11,102 nt of DNA from NCBI GenBank assembly GCA_910583885.1, contig CAJUAC010000077.1, forward strand, positions 1 to 11,102, read 5' to 3'. A program made the position numbers and the translations under genes. A model generated the notes under the pieces. The model saw only the letters and a program-made list of their open reading frames with translations, was not told where the DNA came from and made no database searches. The DNA is from an uncultured Oscillospiraceae bacterium (GTDB lineage Bacteria; Bacillota; Clostridia; Oscillospirales; Oscillospiraceae). Of this stretch, positions 1 to 6,843 are shown piece by piece (within the stretch, counting starts at the first letter, position 1; each line of letters begins with the position of its first letter).

Positions 1-1
1 C

Positions 2-682
2 CCCAGTGCCTCGCACATTTTCGGCTGTGATGAGTTTGGCCGGGATCTGCTCTTCCGCATCCTCTGGGGGACAAAATATTCCCTGATGATCGGCGTGTGC
101 GCGGTGCTGGTGTCCCTGGTGGTCGGCGGCCCGTTGGGGGCTGTGGCCGGCTACTACGGCGGATGGATTGACAACGTCATCATGCGGATTATGGATGTGT
201 TCCTGGCCTGCCCCTTTATCCTGCTGGCTATGGCCATTGTGACGGCGCTGGGCACAAGCATCCCCAACCTGCTGATTGCCCTGGGTGTCTCCGGCCTGGC
301 CAACTACGCCCGTGTGACGCGGGCAGCGGTGATGAGCGTCAAGGACAAGGAGTTTATTGAGGCCGCCCGTGCCCTTGGGGCAACTGACTTCGTCATCATT
401 TTGAAGCACATTATCCCCAACGCGATGGCGCCGATCCTGGTGCAGTTCACCCTGGGCATCGGCAGCTCCATCCTAAATGTTGCGGGCCTGTCCTATATCG
501 GGCTGGGCGTCCAGCCGCCGACACCGGAGTGGGGCTCGATCCTGACTGCGGCCAAGGTCTACATGCGTGACGCATGGCACATCTCTGTTATCCCGGGGAT
601 CTTCCTCGTGATTACAGTCATTGCGTTCAATCTGTTCGGCGACGGGCTCCGCGACGCGCTTGACCCGAAGCTGAAGCGGTAA
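2..682 (+). CDS. Peptide ABC transporter permease, DppC/OppC type (5' end cut off)
   Basis: This is an inner-membrane permease subunit of an oligopeptide or dipeptide importer. The frame is open from base 2, so the start codon lies outside the window; an internal ATG at 86 is not the start, because residues before it already match the family (the FGCDEFGRDLLFRILWG block, the usual FGTDxxGRDxxSR region). The visible 226 residues contain about five hydrophobic segments and the EAA loop (EAARALGATD at visible residues 120-129, followed by IIPNAMAP), which docks on the ATPase subunits. The tail GLRDALDPKLKR is the normal end of DppC proteins. It is followed 18 bases later by the first ATPase gene. 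The partner DppB-type permease is expected immediately to the left. The family assignment is sure; the substrate is not readable from this subunit. Confidence 0.95.
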   Translation, partial: PSASHIFGCDEFGRDLLFRILWGTKYSLMIGVCAVLVSLVVGGPLGAVAGYYGGWIDNVIMRIMDVFLACPFILLAMAIVTALGTSIPNLLIALGVSGLANYARVTRAAVMSVKDKEFIEAARALGATDFVIILKHIIPNAMAPILVQFTLGIGSSILNVAGLSYIGLGVQPPTPEWGSILTAAKVYMRDAWHISVIPGIFLVITVIAFNLFGDGLRDALDPKLKR

Positions 683-685
683 TAG

Positions 686-694
686 AAAGGAGGT
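686..694 (+). promoter_or_regulatory. Ribosome binding site of the first ATPase gene
   Basis: AAAGGAGGT lies six bases before the ATG at 701. It is a near-perfect Shine-Dalgarno sequence and fixes that start. Confidence 0.85.
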
Positions 695-700
695 CTGCGG

Positions 701-1690
701 ATGGGTACCATCCTGGATATCAAGCGCCTTGCAGTGGAATTCCACACAAACGACGGCGTTGTCAAGGCGCTGAACGGCGTTGACCTGAAGCTGGAGGAAG
801 GCACCACCCTGGGGCTCGTCGGGGAAACCGGCGCGGGAAAAACAACGCTCTCCAAGGCGGTCATGCGCCTGACCCAATGCCCGCCTGGAAAGATTGTCTC
901 AGGTGAAATCCTCTACGAGGGCAGGGATCTGCTCAAGCTCCCCAAGGAGGACATGCAGAAAATTTGCGGCAAACAGATCTCGATGATTTTTCAAGATCCC
1001 ATGACCGCGCTCAACCCGGTGATGACCGTCGGCGAACAGATCGCCGAGGCTGTCCGTGTGCATGAGCGCCTCTCCAGGACAGACGCCGTGCGCCGGGCCT
1101 GCGAGATGATGGAGCTGGTGGGCCTGCCGGCAGAGCGGCTGGATGACTACCCGCACCAGTTCTCCGGCGGTATGAAGCAGCGCGTTGTCATCGCCATTGC
1201 CCTCTCGTGCAGCCCCCGCATCCTGATTGCGGACGAGCCAACCACTGCCCTGGATGTGACCATCCAGGCGCAGGTACTGGATCTGATCGCGCAGCTGCAA
1301 AAGAAGATGAACACAGCGAACCTGCTCATCACCCACGACCTGGGCGTCGTCGCCCAGACCTGCCAGAAGGTCGCCATCATGTACGCAGGCGGGATCCTGG
1401 AGTATGGCACAGTGCGGGACGTCCTCAAGCACCCCGGACACCCCTACACCATTGGGCTGATCAACTCCATCCCAAAGATCCACGTGCGGGAAAACCGCCT
1501 GCACCCCATCAGCGGCCTGATGCCAGACCCCACAGACCTGCCCAAAGGCTGCCCCTTCTGCCCGCGGTGCCAATATGCGGTGGAGCGCTGCCAAAGGGAG
1601 CGCCCCCAGGCGCAGGTTCTGGAGGGGGAACACACCGTCCGCTGCTTCCTGGCCGGGAGCCGCTTCGAGGAGGAGGCTGCACATGAGTGA
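701..1690 (+). CDS. Peptide ABC transporter ATP-binding protein, DppD/OppD type
   Basis: This is one of the two cytoplasmic ATPases that power the importer. The 329 residues match the usual family length. Visible motifs are Walker A GETGAGKT (41-48), Q-loop Q98 in IFQDPMTALNP, signature SGGMK (155-159), Walker B ILIADEP (174-180) with catalytic E179, and switch His212. The C-terminal oligopeptide-transporter extension begins near HPGHPYT (244-250). It carries a cysteine cluster, C284, C287, C290 and C297 (GCPFCPRC...C), with C315 further on. Such a cluster binds a [4Fe-4S] centre in at least one OppD protein; metal binding here is inferred. The gene sits 18 bases after the permease and overlaps the next ATPase by 8 bases, so the two are probably made together as a heterodimer. 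Confidence 0.96.
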   Translation: MGTILDIKRLAVEFHTNDGVVKALNGVDLKLEEGTTLGLVGETGAGKTTLSKAVMRLTQCPPGKIVSGEILYEGRDLLKLPKEDMQKICGKQISMIFQDPMTALNPVMTVGEQIAEAVRVHERLSRTDAVRRACEMMELVGLPAERLDDYPHQFSGGMKQRVVIAIALSCSPRILIADEPTTALDVTIQAQVLDLIAQLQKKMNTANLLITHDLGVVAQTCQKVAIMYAGGILEYGTVRDVLKHPGHPYTIGLINSIPKIHVRENRLHPISGLMPDPTDLPKGCPFCPRCQYAVERCQRERPQAQVLEGEHTVRCFLAGSRFEEEAAHE

Positions 1691-2654
1691 ATTGCTGCGC
1701 GTAGAACATCTGAAAAAGTACTTCAACACGCCGGCCGGGGTTCTCCACGCGGTTGACGACGTATCCTTCTCCATCGAAAAGGGGCAGACCGCCGGTGTAG
1801 TCGGGGAGTCCGGATGCGGGAAGTCCACCCTGGGGCGCGCCATCCTCCGCCTGCACGAGCCCTCAGAGGGGCACGTGTTCTTCCACGGGGATGATATCCT
1901 CACCTACCCCAAAAAACAGATGAAACAGCTGCGCTCCCGTATGCAGATCATCTTCCAGGACCCCTACTCCTCCCTCAACCCACGCATGACCGTCAGCCAG
2001 GCAATCGCTGAGCCGATGCTGCTACAGGGGACCTTCAAAAAGGGGCAGAAACGGGAAATCGAGCAGGAAGTTTTGCGGATCATGGATCTGGTGGGCCTGG
2101 CCAGGCGCCTGGTGAACACCTACCCCCATGAGCTGGACGGCGGACGCCGCCAGCGGATCGGCATTGCCCGCGCGCTGGCGCTGAACCCGGAGTTTATCGT
2201 CTGCGACGAGCCGGTCTCAGCACTGGACGTCTCCATCCAGGCACAAGTACTCAACCTCATGCAGGACCTGCAGGAGCAGCTGAACCTGACGTACCTGTTC
2301 ATCACCCACGACCTATCCGTGGTCAAGCACCTGTCCAATACCATCATTGTCATGTATCTGGGGCAGATCGTGGAAACCGCCCCGCCAGACGAGATCTTCG
2401 CCCACCCCATGCACCCCTATACCCAGGCGCTCCTCTCCGCTATCCCCATCCCGGATCCGGATATCCAGATGAAGCGTGTGATCCTACAGGGTGAGCTCAC
2501 CTCCCCCATCAACCCCGGCGTGGGCTGCCGCTTTGCCAAGCGGTGCATCTACGCCCAGCCGGAGTGCTCCCAGCAGGCCGTGACACTCCGTGAGGTCTCC
2601 CCCGGGCACCAGGTCGCCTGCCCCATTGCTGGTCAAACGCCGGAAACGGCTTGA
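1683..2654 (+). CDS. Peptide ABC transporter ATP-binding protein, DppF/OppF type
   Basis: This is the second ATPase of the importer, 323 residues. I chose the ATG at 1683 because a GAGGAGGAGG purine run (1667-1676) precedes it and MSELLRVEHLKKYF is the normal family N-terminus; the same frame is open further upstream, but that part would only overlap the previous gene. Motifs are Walker A GESGCGKS (41-48), Q-loop in IFQDPYSSLNP (89-100), Walker B FIVCDEP (171-177, E176) and switch His209. The signature is LDGGR (151-155), not LSGGQ: the conserved Ser is Asp. From memory this variant recurs in clostridial homologues, so it need not mean loss of function. The C-terminal extension has HPMHPYTQALLSAIP (241-255) and cysteines C282, C288, C295 and C313, another possible Fe-S site. 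The start overlaps the end of the previous gene by 8 bases. Confidence 0.95.
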   Translation: MSELLRVEHLKKYFNTPAGVLHAVDDVSFSIEKGQTAGVVGESGCGKSTLGRAILRLHEPSEGHVFFHGDDILTYPKKQMKQLRSRMQIIFQDPYSSLNPRMTVSQAIAEPMLLQGTFKKGQKREIEQEVLRIMDLVGLARRLVNTYPHELDGGRRQRIGIARALALNPEFIVCDEPVSALDVSIQAQVLNLMQDLQEQLNLTYLFITHDLSVVKHLSNTIIVMYLGQIVETAPPDEIFAHPMHPYTQALLSAIPIPDPDIQMKRVILQGELTSPINPGVGCRFAKRCIYAQPECSQQAVTLREVSPGHQVACPIAGQTPETA

Positions 2655-2666
2655 CATACCATATTT

Positions 2667-2674
2667 AAAGGAGG
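2667..2674 (+). promoter_or_regulatory. Ribosome binding site of the binding-protein gene
   Basis: AAAGGAGG lies six bases before the ATG at 2681. It is the strongest type of Shine-Dalgarno in this operon, as expected for a binding protein needed in excess over its transporter. Confidence 0.85.
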
Positions 2675-2680
2675 ATTCCC

Positions 2681-4258
2681 ATGAAAAAGAGTATTGCCAG
2701 CTTCCTCGCACTGTGCATCCTGGCCGTATCCCTATGCGGCTGCGGTGCAAACAACACCCAGGGAAACAGCAGCCCCCCTCCCCCGGCCCAGAGCACTCCT
2801 GGCCAGGACAGCCCCTCTCCGGAGCGGAGCACCAAGGATGAGATCATTTTTGCCCAGGGCTCTGACCTCACCACCATGGACCCCCACATCGGGATGCAGG
2901 AACGCGCCTTCTCCCTGACCAACAACATCTTCGACCCCCTGGTCACATTTGACCCGGACATGAACATGCAGCCCTGCCTGGCCACTAGCTGGGAATGGCT
3001 GGAGAACGGCTGTGTGCTGGAAATGAAGCTGCGTGAAGGCGTCAAGTTCCAGAATGGGGATGACTTCACCGCAGAGGATGTGGTCTTTAACGCGGACCGC
3101 CTCCAGGAGCTGAACAACACCTTCGGCGACGCCTACGTCAAGACAGAAGCTGTGGACGAGTATACGGTGCGTTTTTACCTCTCCGCACCCAAGCCGGCCC
3201 TGCTCAACGCCCTGACCGACCCGATGTGCTCCATGATCCCCAAGGACTACTTCGAGTCCGACCCCGATGGCTTCGCGGCCAACCCCATCGGCACCGGCCC
3301 CTACAAGATGAAGGACTACAGCGTAGGCGACTACTACACACTCGAACGCTGGGACGGCTATTGGGGTGAGCCCGCCAAAACAGAGCGGCTGACCATGCGG
3401 ATTGTCCCTGAGTCCGGCCAGCGCGTCACCCTGCTGGAGACCGGCGAGATTGACGTGGCCTACGAGATCCCCTACAACAGCGTCTCTATGATTACAGACA
3501 ACCCCAATTTGCAGCTGCTGCAAACCCCATCCATGAAGATCATCATGATCTACTGCAACACCCAATCCGCAGGCCCCATCGGGAACCCGACAGTCCGCAA
3601 GGCCATTGAGAGCGCCATCGACAAGGAGGCCATTGTCCAGGCGGTCTGCTACGGCTACGGTGAGGCAACCTACTCCATCATGCCCTCCAGCGCAGACGAT
3701 TACCAGGAACTCCCCGGCAACCCCTACAACGTGGAGCGTGCCAAGGAGCTGCTGGCAGAGGCAGGCTACGCGGACGGCTTTGACCTGGAGATCTGGACAA
3801 ACTCCAACCAGGCCAATACAGAGCTGTGTACGATCCTCCAGAGCCAGCTGAAGGAAATCGGTGTCAACCTCAAAATCACTGTCCAGGATGACAACACCAC
3901 CAACAGCCTGCGCAACTCCGGTGCGGACTTCGGGCTGATGCTGCACTTCTTCTCCTGCAACATCTCCCACGCCGACTATGTGCTCTTCCACACCCTGACC
4001 AGCACGCAGTACAGCAACTTCTCCCGCTTTAAGCTCCAGGAATATGACGACACCTATCACGCCTGGGAGCAGACCGCTGAGGGCGATGAGCGCGAAGCGC
4101 TGCTGCAGCAGCTGTATGCGATTGAGCAGGAGTACCTGCCGGAAATCCCCGTCTACAACGATATCCGTCTGATTGGCGCCACCGCCAGCCTGGAGGGGCT
4201 TGCGCTGAGCCGCATTGGCGCCTACGAGTACCAGAACGCGGTTGTCTATACCGATTGA
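2681..4258 (+). CDS. Peptide-binding lipoprotein of the ABC transporter (SBP family 5)
   Basis: This is the extracytoplasmic receptor that captures substrate and hands it to the permeases. It has 525 residues, typical for the DppA/OppA/GsiB family. The N-terminus is a lipoprotein signal (MKKS, hydrophobic core, lipobox L18-C-G-C21), so C21 is probably lipidated and the protein tethered outside the membrane. A Pro/Ser-rich linker follows (about 22-50). Family blocks are visible: DLTTMDPHIG, LREGVKFQNGDDFTAEDVVF, NPIGTGPYKMKDY and NVERAKELLAEAGYADGF. The segment at 421-433 reads LHFFSCNISHADY, where classical dipeptide binders have a W..D..DPDN motif with an Asp that holds the peptide amino terminus. 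By eye it resembles the glutathione-binder type (..STGEADW..). The gene lies 26 bases after the second ATPase gene and before two hydrolase genes. Confidence 0.94.
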   Translation: MKKSIASFLALCILAVSLCGCGANNTQGNSSPPPPAQSTPGQDSPSPERSTKDEIIFAQGSDLTTMDPHIGMQERAFSLTNNIFDPLVTFDPDMNMQPCLATSWEWLENGCVLEMKLREGVKFQNGDDFTAEDVVFNADRLQELNNTFGDAYVKTEAVDEYTVRFYLSAPKPALLNALTDPMCSMIPKDYFESDPDGFAANPIGTGPYKMKDYSVGDYYTLERWDGYWGEPAKTERLTMRIVPESGQRVTLLETGEIDVAYEIPYNSVSMITDNPNLQLLQTPSMKIIMIYCNTQSAGPIGNPTVRKAIESAIDKEAIVQAVCYGYGEATYSIMPSSADDYQELPGNPYNVERAKELLAEAGYADGFDLEIWTNSNQANTELCTILQSQLKEIGVNLKITVQDDNTTNSLRNSGADFGLMLHFFSCNISHADYVLFHTLTSTQYSNFSRFKLQEYDDTYHAWEQTAEGDEREALLQQLYAIEQEYLPEIPVYNDIRLIGATASLEGLALSRIGAYEYQNAVVYTD

Positions 4259-4290
4259 TCCAGGCCTGTTAAAGAGGCTTCCATAAAACC

Positions 4291-4328
4291 GGCCGGCCCC
4301 ATTCGGGCATCCCTGGATGGGGCCGGCC
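4291..4328 (+). terminator. Strong GC-rich hairpin between binding-protein and hydrolase genes
   Basis: A perfect 12-base stem pairs GGCCGGCCCCAT (4291-4302) with ATGGGGCCGGCC (4317-4328) around a 14-base loop. Only a weak T-rich stretch (CTTAACTTTA) follows, so complete termination is unlikely. In this position, 32 bases after the binding-protein stop and 27 before the next start, it more likely protects the upstream mRNA end or lets only part of transcription through. That would keep hydrolase expression lower than that of the binding protein. The role is inferred. Confidence 0.6.
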
Positions 4329-4355
4329 CTTAACTTTAGATGGGAGGATAGCTTT

Positions 4356-5600
4356 ATGTGCTGCCGGAAACAACGTGTGCAAGACGGCGTGGATGCGCTG
4401 CAAGACGAGCTGCTTGCGCTGTCACACTTTATCCATCATCACCCGGAAACCGGGCTGAAGGAATTCCAAGCAGTAAACCAAATCACCAGCCTGTTAAAGA
4501 GACACCATGTTGATTCCCAAATCGGCCTATGCGGCCTGGAGACAGCGTTTATCGCAACCGTTGAAGGCTGCGGGCCCGGCCCCCACGTTGCCCTGCTGGC
4601 AGAGTACGACGCGCTGGCCGGTATCGGGCATGGCTGTGGGCACAACGTGATCGCAACCTGCGCAGCCGGCGCGTTCCTCAGCGCTTCCAGCGTGATGGCG
4701 GAGCTGCCCGGCCGGGTATCCCTGATCGGGACACCGGCGGAGGAGACCTATGGCGGGAAGTGTACCCTGGTCCAGCAAGGGGCCTTCGATGATGTTGATT
4801 TTGCGCTGATGATCCATCCGACTGCGGCGCATTCCCTCATCAACCGGTCTGGACGGGCTGTTGCCACCATCACCGTTAAATTCATCGGGGCATCCGCCCA
4901 CTCAGCCCATCCGCAGACCGGCATCAACGCCTTGAGCGCAGCCATTGAGCTTTTCAACGGGATTGACCGGATCCGCCCTACCCTCCTGCTCTCAGACAAT
5001 ATCAATGGTGTCATCCTGGACGGCGGCCATGCCGCCAATGTGATCCCCGGCGAGACAATCTGCTCTTTCTGCGCACGCTCCTGCCGGATGCTGGAACTGG
5101 AGGACCTGGTCGCGTCTGTCCGCCGCGTGGCGGAGGCCTCTGCCGCGATGATCGGCGTACAGATGGAATTCTGCGTAGAAAATATGCTCTATGAGCGCTA
5201 TCCCAACCTCCCCATGAGCGAGGCCTTTCGGGCAAATATGGCGCTGCTGGGCGAGGAGATGGAGTATGCTGACCCACAAAAGCTGTACGGCTCATCCGAC
5301 ATCGGGAACGTATCCATTTATGTCCCCATTATCCACGACTATTTGCGCATTTCTACCCGGGATGGCGTCAATGAGCATTCACAGGATTTTGCACGCGACG
5401 CAATCTCCCCCCGTGCCGACGAGATCTGCATCAAGGGCGCAAAGGGGCTGGCCATGACCGCTGTCGACCTCTTTGAAAATGCCGGCCTGCGCGAGCGCAT
5501 CCTTCAGTACCATAAGGAACATGTCCCCGCCTCATACCGGAAAGGCCCCCAGCGGCAGAGGGGTGCGGGCAGTGGGAACAGCAGGAGGCTGGACATCTGA
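4356..5600 (+). CDS. M20D-family amidohydrolase (N-acyl-amino-acid / aminobenzoyl-glutamate hydrolase type)
   Basis: This is a predicted cytosolic metal-dependent hydrolase that would cleave an amide between an acyl group and an amino acid or small peptide. I start it at ATG 4356, which has GGGAGG (4342-4347) eight bases upstream; the in-frame ATG at 4317 falls inside the hairpin and lacks a site. The product is 414 residues. Motifs are HPETGLKEF (29-37), EYDALAGIGHGCGHN (83-97), GTPAEETYGGK (125-135), MIHP (152-155), the dimerization-domain block GASAHSAHPQTGINAL (178-193) and EHSQDF (340-345). Probable metal ligands are C94, H96, E130, H154 and H341; their spacing fits the M20D family (HipO, AbgB, plant auxin-conjugate hydrolases). 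The last 18 residues are an Arg/Gly-rich tail beyond the domain. The stop shares one base with the next start (TGATG). The substrate is unknown. Confidence 0.92.
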   Translation: MCCRKQRVQDGVDALQDELLALSHFIHHHPETGLKEFQAVNQITSLLKRHHVDSQIGLCGLETAFIATVEGCGPGPHVALLAEYDALAGIGHGCGHNVIATCAAGAFLSASSVMAELPGRVSLIGTPAEETYGGKCTLVQQGAFDDVDFALMIHPTAAHSLINRSGRAVATITVKFIGASAHSAHPQTGINALSAAIELFNGIDRIRPTLLLSDNINGVILDGGHAANVIPGETICSFCARSCRMLELEDLVASVRRVAEASAAMIGVQMEFCVENMLYERYPNLPMSEAFRANMALLGEEMEYADPQKLYGSSDIGNVSIYVPIIHDYLRISTRDGVNEHSQDFARDAISPRADEICIKGAKGLAMTAVDLFENAGLRERILQYHKEHVPASYRKGPQRQRGAGSGNSRRLDI

Positions 5601-6760
5601 TGGGACACAATCATGATATAGAACAATACCTGCGCAGCTCCCAGGAAGAGCTGGTACAGCTGATCCGGGATCTCTGCGCCATTCCCGCCCCCTCCACCCA
5701 GGAGGCCAGACGAGCTCTCTTCTGCAAGGAATGGTTTGAAAAAAACGGCTTTGAGGACGTTTTCATCGACCAGGTGAACAATGTCTGCTGCCCGTACCAT
5801 GTGACAGAGGACAATGACCTCGTGGTTTTCATGGCCCACACGGACACGGTATTCCCTGATCTGGAGCCCATGCCGCTGTCGGAGCGGGACGGCAGGATCT
5901 ATTCCCCGGGCGTCACGGACGACACCGCTAATCTGGCTGTGCTGATGATTTGCGCCCGCTACATCGTACAGCATCAATACCAGAGCAGCACCGGCGTGCT
6001 GATTGTCGCCAACGCCTGTGAGGAGGGCCTCGGCAACCTGGCCGGAAGCCGCGCAATCCTTGCGGCCTATGGCAGCCGGATCAAGGAGTTCATCTCACTG
6101 GACGGCTCGGACCTGTCTACAGTTGTCAATCAAGCTGTAGGCTCCCACCGCTACCAGATCACCGTCCGCACCGAGGGCGGGCACTCCTTTGGTGATTTCG
6201 GCAACCGCAATGCCATCCGCTGCCTGGCCTCAATCATCGACATGCTGTACTCCATTAAGGTCCCCGCAGAACACAACAGCCAGACCACCTACAACGTGGG
6301 CCTGATTTCTGGCGGCACATCGGTCAATACAATCGCCCAGGAGGCCACAATGGCCTATGAATACCGCTCCGACAACCAGCTGTGCTTGGCCAAGATGGAA
6401 AACATGTTTGAAAAAGTGATGGAAGCATACCGGGCAACCGGCGTGGAAATAGATGTCACCAAAATCGGGGACCGCCCCTGCTCAGGGGCTTTGGATCCTG
6501 TGGCCTACCAGGCCCTGCGGGACCGCATCTGCCGGTCGATCCAGGCTGTCCTGCACAGGGAGCCCCGGTTCCTGTCCGGCTCGACAGACTGCAATATCCC
6601 CCTCTCCCTGGGAATCCCAGCCATATGCATTGGGGTCTGCCGGGGCGGCGGCTGCCACACCAGAGAGGAATGGCTGGACACCAAGAGCCTGTTAGACGGC
6701 TGCCGGATCCTGATGGAGCTTTTTCAGCACTATCTCCAACAGCCGCCGGCCGCAAATTAA
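5600..6760 (+). CDS. M20-family metallopeptidase (dipeptidase / tripeptidase / deacylase type)
   Basis: This is a second predicted cytosolic di-metal peptidase, 386 residues, from a different M20 branch than its neighbour. Motifs in order are MAHTDTVF with H80 and catalytic D82; the metal-bridging Asp D107 in GVTDDTAN; ACEEGLGN with general base E141 and metal ligand E142; D168 in SLDGSD; the dimerization-domain block RTEGGHSFGDFGNRNA (180-195); and the final metal ligand H353 in GGGCHTREEW. This full set suggests an active enzyme. It is translated from ATG 5600, whose A is the last base of the upstream stop codon, with AGGAGG at 5583-5588 (11-base spacing). Translational coupling is therefore likely. 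Being last in a peptide-transport operon, it probably finishes breakdown of the imported compound. The exact substrate cannot be read; PepT-like and ArgE/DapE-like relatives share these motifs. Confidence 0.9.
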   Translation: MGHNHDIEQYLRSSQEELVQLIRDLCAIPAPSTQEARRALFCKEWFEKNGFEDVFIDQVNNVCCPYHVTEDNDLVVFMAHTDTVFPDLEPMPLSERDGRIYSPGVTDDTANLAVLMICARYIVQHQYQSSTGVLIVANACEEGLGNLAGSRAILAAYGSRIKEFISLDGSDLSTVVNQAVGSHRYQITVRTEGGHSFGDFGNRNAIRCLASIIDMLYSIKVPAEHNSQTTYNVGLISGGTSVNTIAQEATMAYEYRSDNQLCLAKMENMFEKVMEAYRATGVEIDVTKIGDRPCSGALDPVAYQALRDRICRSIQAVLHREPRFLSGSTDCNIPLSLGIPAICIGVCRGGGCHTREEWLDTKSLLDGCRILMELFQHYLQQPPAAN

Positions 6761-6765
6761 AGAAG

Positions 6766-6804
6766 AATCTCTCCGGGCGCCTGCAAGGCCCGGAGAGATT
6801 TTTT
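6766..6804 (+). terminator. Intrinsic terminator of the peptide transport/hydrolase operon
   Basis: A perfect 13-base stem pairs AATCTCTCCGGGC (6766-6778) with GCCCGGAGAGATT (6788-6800) around a 9-base loop, followed by a run of six T ending at 6804. It starts six bases after the last operon stop. Read leftward, the hairpin is followed by the T-rich TCTTCTTTAATTT, so it may also stop transcripts of the convergent exporter gene. Confidence 0.93.
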
Positions 6805-6823
6805 CCAAGTACTCCTATGAGGC

Positions 6824-6842
6824 GCGGCGGGCTGCCCGCCGC
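6824..6842 (-). other. GC hairpin just after the exporter stop codon
   Basis: GCGGCGGGC (6824-6832) and GCCCGCCGC (6834-6842) form a 9-base inverted repeat with almost no loop, directly after the leftward exporter gene. There is no T run, so it is more likely an RNA 3'-end stabiliser or an aid to the bidirectional terminator beyond it than a terminator alone. Confidence 0.4.
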
Positions 6843-6843
6843 C

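Noticed and set aside
899..1903. 334-codon open frame on the minus strand
   Set aside because: It runs antisense across both ATPase genes, whose motifs are complete; its translation is low-complexity and unlike any family.
2732..4060. 442-codon open frame on the minus strand
   Set aside because: It lies antisense to the binding-protein gene, lacks recognisable domains, and reflects GC-rich codon bias in the real gene.
4317..4355. Earlier ATG for the M20D hydrolase
   Set aside because: It sits inside the hairpin stem without a ribosome binding site; the ATG at 4356 has one.
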